The notes: generated by a model from the letters alone, not told the origin. A stretch of 33,125 bases of DNA from Bacillota bacterium (GCA_023419605.1 JAEZXR010000118.1:1-33125), one strand, 5' to 3'; positions 15,820-24,796 are shown, counted from the first letter of the stretch. A program made the numbers and translations.

Positions 15820-17016
15820 ATGAAGTTACTAAAAGAAAATGTGTTCTGGGTAGGTGCAACCGACTGGCGGGTAAGATATTTTCACGGTTATGAACTATCT
15901 ACGCACCGTGGCAGTACATATAACGCATATTATATACAAGATGAAAAAAGAGTACTCATTGACACTGTTTGGGAGCCTTTGACAGACCGGTTCTTGGAAA
16001 ATCTTCAACAAGTTACTGATCTAAGTAAAATTGACTACGTGATCGTTAATCACGCAGAGCCTGATCATTCCGGTGCATTGTCAGTCATCATGAACTATTG
16101 TCCTAACGCGACAGTCGTTGTATCAAAAAAGGGCTATGAAAGCGTAAAGAAGTATTACCACAAAGAATGGAACTATCAGGTGGTTTCTACGGGTGATAGG
16201 ATTAATATCGGGCAAAATGATCTAATATTTATTGAAGCCCCTATGCTCCATTGGCCTGATAGTATGTTTACCTACCTTACAGGAAAAAATATACTATTTT
16301 CCAATGATGCTTTTGGCCAGCATTTCGCATCTTCTGAAATCTTTAATGATCAGGTAGATGAAACGGAAGTATATCAAGAGGCAATCAAGTATTATGCAAA
16401 TATTCTCACTCCCTTCAGCAAACTGGTTTCTAAAAAGATTGAAGAAATCAAAGCACTCAACTTACCTGTTGACATTATTGCCCCAAGCCATGGCATTATC
16501 TGGCGAAGTAATCCAATGAAAATTGTAGAAAAGTACGATGAGTGGGCGAAGGGAATCTCTAATCGATCTGTCGTTATCATTTATAACTCTATGTGGGGAG
16601 CTACCCATAAAATGGCTGAGTTTATTGCCAAGGGATTAGAAAGCGTACAAGTGAGCTATAAAATATATAATTCAGCAACGGCAGACCGTAATGATGTTCT
16701 AACAGAAATATTTAAGTCCAAAGGTGTACTTCTTGGCTCCTCTACTGTCAATAATGGGATATTAACCTCTCTGACTCCGATACTTGAGGATCTATCCGGT
16801 CTCAAATTCTTAAATAAAACAGGTGCCAGTTTTGGAAGCTACGGTTGGAGCGGAGAATCTACCAGAATCATTTCAGAACATTTGGAAAAAGCTAAAATAA
16901 AAGTACTTCAAGAAGGCATAAAAATAAAGTATATGCCTGACGAGCAGGAACTTCATGAATGTATTAACTTTGGTAAAAGCTTCGGTGAAAAAATGCTTGC
17001 CGAACTAAAGCAGTAG
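15820..17016 (+). CDS. Flavodiiron protein (A-type flavoprotein, FprA-like)
   Basis: A 398-residue oxygen/nitric oxide reductase of anaerobes. The N-terminal metallo-beta-lactamase-fold domain carries the diiron ligands: HAEPDH (His78, Glu80, Asp82, His83), His144 (LHWPD), Asp163 (NDAFGQH) and His224 (PSHGIIW). The C-terminal flavodoxin domain starts near 250 (VVIIYNSMWGATHKMAE), with the FMN loops GSSTVNNG and SYGWSGE. Electrons come from rubredoxin, encoded 49 nt downstream, and reduce O2 to water or NO to N2O. AAAGGAGG lies about 7 nt before the ATG. The domain order is complete and all ligands are present. It probably forms an operon with rubredoxin, closed by the hairpin at 17241. Confidence 0.95.
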   Translation: MKLLKENVFWVGATDWRVRYFHGYELSTHRGSTYNAYYIQDEKRVLIDTVWEPLTDRFLENLQQVTDLSKIDYVIVNHAEPDHSGALSVIMNYCPNATVVVSKKGYESVKKYYHKEWNYQVVSTGDRINIGQNDLIFIEAPMLHWPDSMFTYLTGKNILFSNDAFGQHFASSEIFNDQVDETEVYQEAIKYYANILTPFSKLVSKKIEEIKALNLPVDIIAPSHGIIWRSNPMKIVEKYDEWAKGISNRSVVIIYNSMWGATHKMAEFIAKGLESVQVSYKIYNSATADRNDVLTEIFKSKGVLLGSSTVNNGILTSLTPILEDLSGLKFLNKTGASFGSYGWSGESTRIISEHLEKAKIKVLQEGIKIKYMPDEQELHECINFGKSFGEKMLAELKQ

Positions 17017-17065
17017 CTTTACAATAACTGCATGATCACTATGGTACAAAGGAGTAGAATAGTAA

Positions 17066-17227
17066 ATGAAAAAATATGTATGCCTTCCATGCGGCTATAT
17101 CTATGATCCAGAAATAGGTGATCCGGATGGCGGTATAGCTCCGGGAACTCCTTTTGAATCGATCCCCGAAGGCTGGGTATGCCCTATTTGCGGTGTAGGC
17201 AAGGATCAATTTGAAGAGATAGACTAA
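17066..17227 (+). CDS. Rubredoxin
   Basis: A 53-residue rubredoxin that binds one iron through four cysteines in two loops: YVCLPCGYIYDP (C-x2-C) and WVCPICGVGKDQF (C-x2-C). The sequence between (GDPDGGIAPGTPFESIPEGW) is classical. It is the electron donor to the flavodiiron protein just upstream; the two genes are 49 nt apart with no terminator between. AAAGGAG (17048-17054) lies 11 nt before the ATG. All key residues are present and the length is typical. Confidence 0.96.
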   Translation: MKKYVCLPCGYIYDPEIGDPDGGIAPGTPFESIPEGWVCPICGVGKDQFEEID

Positions 17228-17240
17228 TGAACAACTATAT

Positions 17241-17290
17241 AATCGAAAGAAGTCCGGTATATTCATCTGGCTACCGGATTTCTTTCGATT
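17241..17290. terminator. Bidirectional terminator hairpin between rubredoxin and trpS
   Basis: An 11-bp outer stem 17241-17251 / 17280-17290 has an inner 7-bp stem TCCGGTA/TACCGGA (17253-17259 / 17272-17278). It lies between convergent genes. U-tracts are short on both strands. Confidence 0.65.
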
Positions 17291-17339
17291 ATTAAAACTC
17301 ATTTCAGAACTGGTAATTATCCGCAGCATTTTATTCCAT

Positions 17340-18335
17340 TTATACACCAATCTTTCTACGAACTTCTTTTAGAAACATTGATCCGGATTCTCTGGCCTTA
17401 GCTGCTCCCTCCTTCAAGATAATATCGATTTCCTCTTTATTACTAATAAGTTCATTAAAAACCTGTCTTGGACCTTTAAGATAACTATTCATAAGTTCAA
17501 ATAATTCGCTTTTTACCTGTCCCCATCCGATCCCTTTCAAAAGTTTGGTTTTCATCTCCTCCGCTTGTTGCTGAGTCGCAAACCCCCTATATATTTGAAA
17601 TAATGTGGATGAATCCGGGTCTTTGGGTTCACTCGGTGATAACGAGTCAGTTTTAATCCTAAAAATTAATTTTCTAAGATCTTCTTCTGAGGAAAACAAG
17701 GGTATAGTATTATTGTAGCTTTTGCTCATCTTACGTCCGTCTAATCCGAGAATCATTGGAATGTCTTTATTAACATGATGTTGAGGTAGCTGAAAAGTCT
17801 CTCCATACTGGTAATTAAACTGTTTGGCAATATCCCTTGCTATTTCTACGTGTTGAACTTGATCAGCTCCTACGGGAACGGTATTTGCTTTAAATAATAA
17901 TATATCAGCAGACATTAAAATTGGGTATGTATATACTCCCATGTTAATACCGGAATCTGAATCTACTCCTTGTTCATCATTCTTTTCTACCAGTGCTTTA
18001 TATGCATGTGCTCTATTCATCAAACCTTTTGAACAAAAGCAGGATAAAATCCAGTGTAGTTCGAATATTTCTGGGATATCCGATTGTCTGTAAAATATTA
18101 CTTTTTCGGGATCTAACCCTAAGGCTAGCCAAGTTGCAGCAACTTCATGAGTATAATCACGGATTTCTCCAGCCTTTCCTGTAGAGGTTAGTGCATGATA
18201 ATTTGCGATAAAGTAGTAGCATATAGTTTCATCGTGATCTGCCAGTTTTAGTGCAGGTTTCATAGATCCCAAATAATTACCTATATGCGGGTTTCCGGTT
18301 GCTTTTATTCCTGTTAAGATAATTTTCTTAGTCAC
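17340..18335 (-). CDS. trpS: Tryptophanyl-tRNA synthetase
   Basis: A 331-residue class I aminoacyl-tRNA synthetase of the bacterial TrpRS type. It shows the HIGH-like motif PHIGN (16-20, in GNPHIGNYLGS), the KMSKS motif at 202-206 (LDGRKMSKSYNN), and the tryptophan-pocket regions MGVYTYPILMSADILLF and GADQVQHVE. It charges tRNA-Trp in the cytoplasm. AAAGGAG lies 6-7 nt before the ATG. No T-box was seen in the 428 nt upstream, unlike many Firmicute trpS genes; only a small hairpin at 18385-18404 is visible. It is convergent with rubredoxin and divergent from the siroheme reductase. Length and motifs are normal. Confidence 0.95.
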   Translation of the reverse strand: MTKKIILTGIKATGNPHIGNYLGSMKPALKLADHDETICYYFIANYHALTSTGKAGEIRDYTHEVAATWLALGLDPEKVIFYRQSDIPEIFELHWILSCFCSKGLMNRAHAYKALVEKNDEQGVDSDSGINMGVYTYPILMSADILLFKANTVPVGADQVQHVEIARDIAKQFNYQYGETFQLPQHHVNKDIPMILGLDGRKMSKSYNNTIPLFSSEEDLRKLIFRIKTDSLSPSEPKDPDSSTLFQIYRGFATQQQAEEMKTKLLKGIGWGQVKSELFELMNSYLKGPRQVFNELISNKEEIDIILKEGAAKARESGSMFLKEVRRKIGV

Positions 18336-18384
18336 TCATTACACTCCTTTAAATACTATAGATAACTGTAATATCTTCTTGCAG

Positions 18385-18404
18385 AAAGGATGAGTCAATC
18401 CTTT
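18385..18404. repeat. Short hairpin upstream of trpS
   Basis: A perfect 7-bp stem AAAGGAT/ATCCTTT with a 6-nt loop lies about 50 nt upstream of trpS. There is no U-tract. The rest of the 18336-18630 gap holds nothing I can name. Confidence 0.35.
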
Positions 18405-18635
18405 AATGTCATAAGCTGCAATGTTTGTGTTATAAAGATACAGTAAAGCCTACTTTTCAAATATTCAAATTGCGATCCTAATCTTTTAGTACCTTACTAG
18501 TTTATATTACTCTGTGTTGTCATCTTTATACGTTTCCTTCGGCCCACGTTATACAAAAAAATTACTAGTTCATACCAAGGCGCATTTTCATATAAATACT
18601 GTTTCTTTACCTAATTTCTAGCGTATAGATTCATA

Positions 18636-18678
18636 TGTGATTGAAATCACTTAAATAATTTTTTAAAGGTGCTATAAT
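18636..18678 (+). promoter_or_regulatory. Crp/Fnr-type operator and extended -10 promoter of the siroheme reductase
   Basis: TGTGA-N6-TCACT at 18636-18651 is centred on the perfect palindrome GTGATT-GA-AATCAC and fits Crp/Fnr-superfamily sites. An extended -10 (TGC-TATAAT, hexamer 18673-18678) follows, and the -35 position is poor. With a start about 7 nt after the -10, the palindrome is centred at about -41.5, the class II activator position. HcpR, Fnr or a relative are candidates; none is encoded here. Confidence 0.6.
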
Positions 18679-18763
18679 TACAAAAATTCCACAAAAACAT
18701 AAACATACTTAAATATCAGAACATACATATCGTTATTATTTATATATTGAAAGGAGGGGTAAC

Positions 18764-20371
18764 ATGGCTTACGAAGCAGTATGGTCCACAGAGAATTCAA
18801 AACTTAATAATGTTGAGCTAATCAAATTAAAAAGGGATGGTCTTGATGTAATTCAATCCATCCTAGATAAATATTCAAAAGAAGGCTATGATTCCGTTTC
18901 AGAAGATGATCGTGTTCTTCTCAAATGGGCCGGAATATATGATCAGAAGCCCAGGGATGGATACTTTATGGTGAGGGTTCGTATTAATTCCGGTATTATG
19001 AATACAAAACAAGCTCGCGTAATAGCCGGGATTTCCAACAAGTATGGCAGAGGTACTATCAAAATAACCTCCAGAGGATCCATCCAATTTTATTGGATTC
19101 GGTTGGAATATTTGCCGGATATTTTTAAGCAGCTTGATGCAGTTGGACTAAGTACTTTTGAAGCATGCGGTGACTGCCCGAGAACCATTGTAGGCAATCC
19201 ACTTACAGGCATAGACCCTCATGAATTAATAGATACATCAGATCTCGTAAAGCAACTGAATGATTTCTTTTTGCTAAACCGTGATTTTTCAAACCTCCCA
19301 AGAAAATTCAAGATATCAATATCCTCCAGCGTATATAATCCTGCCCATAAGGAAATCAATGACCTGTCCTTTACTCCCTCTGTGAAAGTAATTGATGGCA
19401 AGGAAATCATCGGTTTTAACGTATGGATCGGTGGAGGGTTATCCGCAAAACCTGTTATGTCACAACAGCTGGATGTTTTCGTGCGGCCTGAAGAAGTAGT
19501 AAAAGTAGCAGCTGGAATTGCCACCATTTTCCGAGATAGTGGCTATAGAGAAAACCGTCAGCATGCCCGACTAAAATTTTTGGTGGCAGATTGGGGGGTG
19601 GAAAGATTTAAAAGTGAATTAGTTAGGCTCATCGGTGAAATACCAACTCATGGTGAAGAAAAAACTATTGCATGGAATGGTGCTTATTTTTATGGCGTAC
19701 ATCCTCAAAAACAGGAAGGAAAAAGCTATCTTGGGTTCAATATTCCCTTGGGGCACCTGAGCTCGCAAGAATTTATGGAGCTTGTAGAAATTGCTGAGAC
19801 GTATGGCGATAGTAAGATTCGTACAACAATGTCTCGTAATATGATCATCTCTGGAGTTAGATCAGAATATGCAAATGAACTATTAAAAAATCAAATATTT
19901 GAGAAGTTTTCTATACAGCCTGTCAACTTTATTGGCCATATGGCTGCATGTACGGGAAATGAGTACTGCAATCTAGCTCTTGTAGAAACAAGACAAAGAG
20001 CAAGGCAGTTGGCTGATTATCTGGATAAGCGAATTAAAACTGATTTACCTGTCCGCATCCATATGGTTGGCTGCCCTAATTCCTGTGGACAGGTTCAGAT
20101 AGCCGACATTGGGTTAAGAGGTGCGTTACTTAAATCAGATATGAGAACGATAGAGGCTTTCGATATATTTATCGGGGGCATTCTTGGGCCTGGGGCAAAG
20201 TTCAATGAGAAAATGATTGGGCGTATTAGTACCGATCATTTAAACACGGTTATACTGGAATGTATTGTAGCGTATAACAAAGCCCGTTTACCCGAAGAAT
20301 CGTTCCATCAATTTGTGGGACGCATAGGTACTTCGCCATTTCAAGAAATTGTAGAACAATATAGAATATAG
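18764..20371 (+). CDS. Siroheme nitrite/sulfite reductase (ferredoxin type)
   Basis: A 535-residue member of the NirA/SirA family that carries out six-electron reduction of nitrite to ammonia or sulfite to sulfide. Two ferredoxin-like half domains alternate with two siroheme/4Fe-4S domains. The coupled iron-sulfur/siroheme ligands are Cys396 and Cys402 (ACTGNEYC, C-x5-C) and Cys437 and Cys441 (GCPNSC, C-x3-C). Basic residues such as RGSIQF and the TRQRAR segment suit anion binding. The start follows AAAGGAGG. It stands alone on the plus strand, with its own promoter and Crp/Fnr-type site. Whether nitrite or sulfite is the real substrate cannot be decided from the sequence; the neighbouring flavodiiron genes suggest a redox or nitrosative-stress setting. 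Confidence 0.88.
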   Translation: MAYEAVWSTENSKLNNVELIKLKRDGLDVIQSILDKYSKEGYDSVSEDDRVLLKWAGIYDQKPRDGYFMVRVRINSGIMNTKQARVIAGISNKYGRGTIKITSRGSIQFYWIRLEYLPDIFKQLDAVGLSTFEACGDCPRTIVGNPLTGIDPHELIDTSDLVKQLNDFFLLNRDFSNLPRKFKISISSSVYNPAHKEINDLSFTPSVKVIDGKEIIGFNVWIGGGLSAKPVMSQQLDVFVRPEEVVKVAAGIATIFRDSGYRENRQHARLKFLVADWGVERFKSELVRLIGEIPTHGEEKTIAWNGAYFYGVHPQKQEGKSYLGFNIPLGHLSSQEFMELVEIAETYGDSKIRTTMSRNMIISGVRSEYANELLKNQIFEKFSIQPVNFIGHMAACTGNEYCNLALVETRQRARQLADYLDKRIKTDLPVRIHMVGCPNSCGQVQIADIGLRGALLKSDMRTIEAFDIFIGGILGPGAKFNEKMIGRISTDHLNTVILECIVAYNKARLPEESFHQFVGRIGTSPFQEIVEQYRI

Positions 20372-20404
20372 CACTATACTACTGTTTATATGCATGGAAT
20401 AATC

Positions 20405-20508
20405 ATAGATCGGTTACTGTAAAGGTGATTTTATCCAGCTAGGCAAGTCAGCTTATCCTTGCCTCGTTGCTTGGCTGGAAATCACTGAGTTTACAGTGAC
20501 CGATCTAT
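20405..20508. terminator. 104-nt near-perfect palindrome between convergent genes
   Basis: The arms are 20405-20423 / 20490-20508 (19 bp, one G-T), 20424-20431 / 20479-20486 (8 bp), 20435-20439 / 20474-20478 (5 bp) and 20441-20447 / 20458-20464 (7 bp), around a 10-nt loop. It fills the gap between the reductase and the phosphoesterase. It may work as a two-way terminator, but there is no U-tract, so a MITE-like insertion is an alternative. Confidence 0.6.
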
Positions 20509-20513
20509 AATCC

Positions 20514-22286
20514 TTACTGCACTGTAATATTTACATAACTGCCTAATTGCGTATGCCCGTCATTCAGGAAAAATCCAATCTTATATGTCCCCGCATTTGC
20601 CAGCCCTCCGGTAAAAGTGACACTTCCGTTGGATATCCCGGTAGTTGCAGTTTTTGTACCATTTACGTATAGCCATGCTGTAGAGTTTTGAGACCCTGGG
20701 GTATCGGTGCTTTTGTATATGCCAATCCAATCCTTGGCATTTCCCGGTCCGTTACTGAATGTAACTGTTATGTTTTCACCACGGGCATATGTGCTTTTAT
20801 TGCTTGTAATAGAGTTATACAGGAAAGTCCCTTGTCCTATCCACTCCTGGCGAGTGAATTCCCTCCCTTTTATTACTACTTTGTTGGTGTAGACATCGAC
20901 ACACAGTCCCTGACTGCCGTTCCCAGGTCGAGTATATGTTGGATCATACCAGAGGTAGGCTGTCGAAGGTACATTTGCCATGTTGCAATACTGTTGATTG
21001 TAAAATTCTGTGGACTCAGTGAAAACACTGTGAGTATGCCCTGTAAATAAGACTACCTGAGGAAACTGAGTCAATATACTTTTCAGTTGCTGATCCTGCT
21101 GTTGATCCTGCATAGCATTTGAACCGGATACGGTATTACTTAGCGGCTGGTGTACAAATACGAAAATTGGCTTATTGGGACTTGCATTTGCATTTAGTGT
21201 TTGTTGAAACCAATTCAACTGGGTAGTGGAAATAACTGCCTTGTCGCCCGCAATAGCATCAGATCCAAGAACTATGAAGTGATAGCCATTTATCCAGTAA
21301 TCATAATAATTCCCCGGCATTCCGGTTTTTGTTAAAAACATGTTTTTAGCTGTATTATAATCAGAATAATTGAAGATATCATGGTTTCCCATTACAAAAT
21401 ATGTTTTTGCATGATTTACCGATTGAAGTATTGAATTGAGTTGGTCATATTGCGTACTGCTTCCACCATCTGTGATATCCCCATTAACTATTAACGCACT
21501 ACTGTTCGGATTTATTTGATTCAAATCTTTTAATGCAGCTGTAAGATGTTGATTATGGATATCAGTACTTGAGGTGTTTCTGATGTGCGTATCAGATATA
21601 ACCTGAAAAGACAATGCAGGTCCTGATCCTTCACTGACTGTAACACCTGCCTTTGGAACTACTCCCGTTGATGCAGCAATACCTTTTACGGTGAAACTTC
21701 CGGCTTGTGAGTACAGCGCCGGGTCAATGCGGTTCCATGTTACATTGACTGTCCCCTTTGTTCCGTTGCTGTAATTTGCCGTTACTGTCGCAGGCAGAGT
21801 AGGTGCTGTTCCTGCGCTGGTATTAACGTTTACTGGGCTAATTGATATGATTGTAGGATTTTGACTTGCAGTAGCATTAAAACTTATACTTGCAGAAACT
21901 GTATAAGAATCATTGTATGCAAGTATAAACTTGTATTTTTTTCCGGCTGCATACCTGCTCTTTTGAGTGGATGGTATATTTGCTGGATCAAATGTGAAAG
22001 CGCCGTTACCGTCTGTAACTCCTTGATTTAGTATATAGTCCCACCAAATTGCAGGCTGACTTCCCGGGGTTACACTATCTTCATACAGCCCAACCCAATC
22101 TTTCAGGTTGGTCGGACTTTTCGCATTGGTAACAGTAACATCCAAAGTTCCGTTCACAGGTACTGAGGAATTAGAGACGGCAAGCGCCGGAGTTCCTGCC
22201 GCCTGAACAGCGCATATGTTACTGCTAAGCAAAATTAGACAAATAAATGATGCAACTGCCTTTACCATAAATCTCGATTTAGACAT
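20514..22286 (-). CDS. Secreted metallophosphoesterase with Ig-like and duplicated beta domains
   Basis: A 590-residue exported protein. The signal peptide is residues 1-29 (cleavage near AVQA-AG). A beta-sandwich with the signature DWVGLYE (63-69) comes first, then a bacterial Ig-like domain (about 145-220). The calcineurin-like phosphoesterase core has SDTH (231-234), NGDITD (268-273), GNHD (300-303), VHQP (378-381) and GHTH (416-419), all the two-metal ligands. A second beta-sandwich at about 488-590 repeats the first (DWIGIYK at 519-525), so the catalytic domain is bracketed by two copies. The substrate is unknown; purple-acid-phosphatase-like or cell-wall phosphoester use is possible. 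GAGGAGG precedes the ATG. No sortase motif or SLH domain was seen. Confidence 0.88.
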   Translation of the reverse strand: MSKSRFMVKAVASFICLILLSSNICAVQAAGTPALAVSNSSVPVNGTLDVTVTNAKSPTNLKDWVGLYEDSVTPGSQPAIWWDYILNQGVTDGNGAFTFDPANIPSTQKSRYAAGKKYKFILAYNDSYTVSASISFNATASQNPTIISISPVNVNTSAGTAPTLPATVTANYSNGTKGTVNVTWNRIDPALYSQAGSFTVKGIAASTGVVPKAGVTVSEGSGPALSFQVISDTHIRNTSSTDIHNQHLTAALKDLNQINPNSSALIVNGDITDGGSSTQYDQLNSILQSVNHAKTYFVMGNHDIFNYSDYNTAKNMFLTKTGMPGNYYDYWINGYHFIVLGSDAIAGDKAVISTTQLNWFQQTLNANASPNKPIFVFVHQPLSNTVSGSNAMQDQQQDQQLKSILTQFPQVVLFTGHTHSVFTESTEFYNQQYCNMANVPSTAYLWYDPTYTRPGNGSQGLCVDVYTNKVVIKGREFTRQEWIGQGTFLYNSITSNKSTYARGENITVTFSNGPGNAKDWIGIYKSTDTPGSQNSTAWLYVNGTKTATTGISNGSVTFTGGLANAGTYKIGFFLNDGHTQLGSYVNITVQ

Positions 22287-23025
22287 AATCGCTCCTCCTC
22301 ACAAAATTTAGTCTTATGAACAAAGAAAAAATAACTTTTTTGAGCAATATCCGCCAGTAGCCATTAAACCCGATAATTATTTCACTGATGAAGTATAGGT
22401 ACCTATTCCTATAAACTGCAGTCCGGTTTAATATTCTAGAACCGAAATTCCACGTGAAAATGATTTTAATAGAGAACCACTACTTTTCACATCGTATTCC
22501 GTTAATAACTGTAATATTTTACCATTTTAAATGCTCCCTTTCAACTGTTTTTTCACAAATCACCATATTATACTTTTTTATTGTCTTTCGAAGCAAAAAA
22601 TATTATGTTTCCCTTTCACCCATTGGGTGAAAGAGAGTATCCTCTGTCTGATTGATATTTCTGAACCCAAGATGTCTTTTTATTTTGCATAATAGATTGC
22701 TTATATGCAGGAATTGGAAAACCCTTGTAGAATATATTCTATGTAACGTAGATAATGTCTACTCTGCGTGCTCAATGGTAACAATTTTTGGTTCAAGCAG
22801 GAGGCCTGAGTCAGTCTATAACTTCGGGCTCAAAGCACCAAGACATTCCGGCATTATGCCGTATAAAAATAATATCGAATAGGCAAGTAGTTTTCATTAC
22901 TTTGATGGTGCGCAAGCCTGCGCATGGGGGTCTATAATGCGAAATTAATCTTGAATACGTTAAATTCCGGATATTTAATAATGGGAATAACGATTAGTGT
23001 TTTGAAAGATTAGGAGACTAACTAA
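22287..23025. other. Long intergenic region with a 21-bp palindrome
   Basis: About 740 nt separate the phosphoesterase from an APH-like gene. The only clear element is CTTTCACCC-ATT-GGGTGAAAG at 22613-22633 (perfect 9-bp arms, 3-bp centre), a good operator or hairpin candidate. A frame at 22652-22882 (76 codons from TTG) has no ribosome binding site and no recognisable product. Short GC-rich hairpins lie at about 22850-22863 and 22910-22926. Confidence 0.4.
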
Positions 23026-23772
23026 ATGAAGTACGGAAAAATAATTGGCGTAGGTAATACTGCAACTGTATATGAATGGGAGGAAGGTAAGGTGCTTAAG
23101 CTTTTCTATCAAGGCTATCCAAAAGACGCAGTAGAAAAAGAGTTTTATAATGCAAAGGCAATAAGTAATATGGATTTTGCAAAGCCAAAAGCGTATGAGA
23201 TTATTTTTTGTGAAGAGCGAATGGGTATTATATATGATAGAGTGAAGGGTGAATCCCTGTTGGAGTGGGTTATAAAAACAGGTGATGTGCAGGGATGTGC
23301 GGTATATATGGCAAAGCTACATAAGGCAATCATTCAGAATAGGATTAGTAATGTACCGAATTACAAGGAATTTTTAGAATATAATATAGTAAATGCACCA
23401 TTAACTAATTCAAAGAAACGAAAAGAAGTATTGCAAATGCTAGATAAACTGCAGGATGGAAATACACTTTGTCATGGTGATTTCCACCCTGGTAATATAT
23501 TCATATCGGATGGACATACAATGGTTATAGATTTCATGAATGTGTGTCATGGAGATTTTTTGTATGATGTTGCAAGAACTGTATTTCTGGTGGAATATAC
23601 GCCTGTGCCGGTAGATGCGGAAGATAGAGAAATGCTTTTACAATTTAAGAAGATATTAGCAGATTTATATCTTATGCAAATGAATGTTACCAGAGAAGTG
23701 ATACAGGATTATCTGTCAGTTATTATTGAAGCTAGAATGGGTGAATCCCCTAACGAACAGATCTCTCGGTGA
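23026..23772 (+). CDS. APH-family phosphotransferase (aminoglycoside/choline kinase-like)
   Basis: A 248-residue protein-kinase-like phosphotransferase. The nucleotide loop IIGVGNTATVYEW (6-18) and the lysine in VLKLF lead the N-lobe. The catalytic loop is HGDFHPGN (150-157, base Asp152), and the metal-binding Asp169 is in VIDFMN. The family phosphorylates small hydroxylated compounds, sugars or aminoglycosides; the sequence does not tell which. A ribosome binding site (AGGAG) lies 10 nt before the ATG. It stands alone, and 300 nt follow before the next gene. Drug resistance should not be assumed. Confidence 0.85.
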   Translation: MKYGKIIGVGNTATVYEWEEGKVLKLFYQGYPKDAVEKEFYNAKAISNMDFAKPKAYEIIFCEERMGIIYDRVKGESLLEWVIKTGDVQGCAVYMAKLHKAIIQNRISNVPNYKEFLEYNIVNAPLTNSKKRKEVLQMLDKLQDGNTLCHGDFHPGNIFISDGHTMVIDFMNVCHGDFLYDVARTVFLVEYTPVPVDAEDREMLLQFKKILADLYLMQMNVTREVIQDYLSVIIEARMGESPNEQISR

Positions 23773-24073
23773 TTTTTACATTCAATCAATAACCATACAG
23801 ATTCCTCTAAATTTAAATATTTGAAATTGATCATCAAAGCATACTCGTTTAAGGAACAAAGTAAGGACTATTTTTTCGACAAATGTGCGAGTTAATTCGC
23901 AAGTTGCGTTATAGGTTTGACTGGATGGTCATGTTAGCATTAGGTTATCAAATTCAAGGAGGTCTTTATATGCAATAGTTAGGCTTGCATGATATAGACA
24001 TTCGTATGTATTCTTTCTAAATTGAGATCTTCATATTATCCATAAACTGCATGAAATGAATGGAGGGTCGGAA
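23773..24073. other. Intergenic region with a strong ribosome binding site before a three-codon frame
   Basis: AAGGAGG (23956-23962) is correctly spaced before ATG-CAA-TAG at 23970-23978. If the TAG is read through, the frame continues 13 more codons (LGLHDIDIRMYSF) to a TAA. It may be a broken start of a lost gene. Nothing else is visible. Confidence 0.3.
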
Positions 24074-24688
24074 ATGAGCATAATAAGGGAATTATTTGGA
24101 CCAAGTAAAAAGGAAATTTGGAGGATTCTAAGTGAACAGACTGGCAGTAAATTTGTAGAAGGCGGCTTGTTTAAAGGTTCTGACAAAGTGGTAGCCCAAT
24201 ACAGAGATTGGACAATCACACTGGATACTTATACAGTTTCTAGCGGTAAAACAAGTACAACATATACCCGTATGAGAGCTCCATATGTAAATATTGACGG
24301 TTTCAGATTTTCAATTTATAGAAGTGGAATTTTTAGTGAACTCGGGGAGTTTATTGGCTTTCATGATATTGAAATCGGTGATGTAGACTTTGACAAAGCT
24401 TTTGTTATAAAGGCTTCTGATCAAGAAAAAGTGAAGGAGCTTTTAGCAGAGCCCAAAATACGAGAGTTAATAAATCTGCAACCAAGATTTCACTTGGAAG
24501 TAAAGGATGATGAGGGTTGGTTCGGAGTAAGCTTTCCTGACGGCGTTGATGAGCTTTACTTTAGGGTACCTGGAATTATCAAGGATATTGAACAATTAAA
24601 GGGGTTGTTTGAGGTTTTTTCTGAGGTGATGAATCGTCTTTGTATAATAGGTGCTGCTTATCAGAGTTCACCAGGGGTGGAATTATAA
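24074..24688 (+). CDS. Hypothetical protein, about 204 residues
   Basis: I do not recognise a family. The start ATG at 24074 is chosen because GGAGGG lies 6 nt upstream; an ATG at 24056 has no signal. The protein is soluble, mixed alpha/beta, without signal peptide or membrane segments. It begins with an amphipathic helix (IIRELFGPSKKEIWRILSEQ), then alternating strands (DWTITLDTYTVSSG, TTYTRMRAPYVN, GFRFSIYRSG). A segment DIEIGDVDFDKAFVIKAS precedes a helical end. That last part resembles DUF3137-like proteins, but only loosely. It lies between APH-like kinases, and no operon partner is evident. Codon use looks ordinary, so it is probably a real gene. Confidence 0.7.
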   Translation: MSIIRELFGPSKKEIWRILSEQTGSKFVEGGLFKGSDKVVAQYRDWTITLDTYTVSSGKTSTTYTRMRAPYVNIDGFRFSIYRSGIFSELGEFIGFHDIEIGDVDFDKAFVIKASDQEKVKELLAEPKIRELINLQPRFHLEVKDDEGWFGVSFPDGVDELYFRVPGIIKDIEQLKGLFEVFSEVMNRLCIIGAAYQSSPGVEL

Positions 24689-24796
24689 AAATGAAGGAAT
24701 AAGGCTATAAAGAAAGCGGTAATAGATTGGTGTTATCCATATAATGGATGGATAATCCGGTTCACATTATGCCAATAACTTAGCAATGAGACGACC

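Noticed and set aside
18336..18763. T-box upstream of trpS
   Set aside because: No TGGNACC-type core and no specifier-like stem were found on the minus strand, only a 7-bp hairpin.
22652..22882. A 76-codon plus-strand frame in the long gap
   Set aside because: TTG start, no ribosome binding site, unnatural composition, no recognisable motif.
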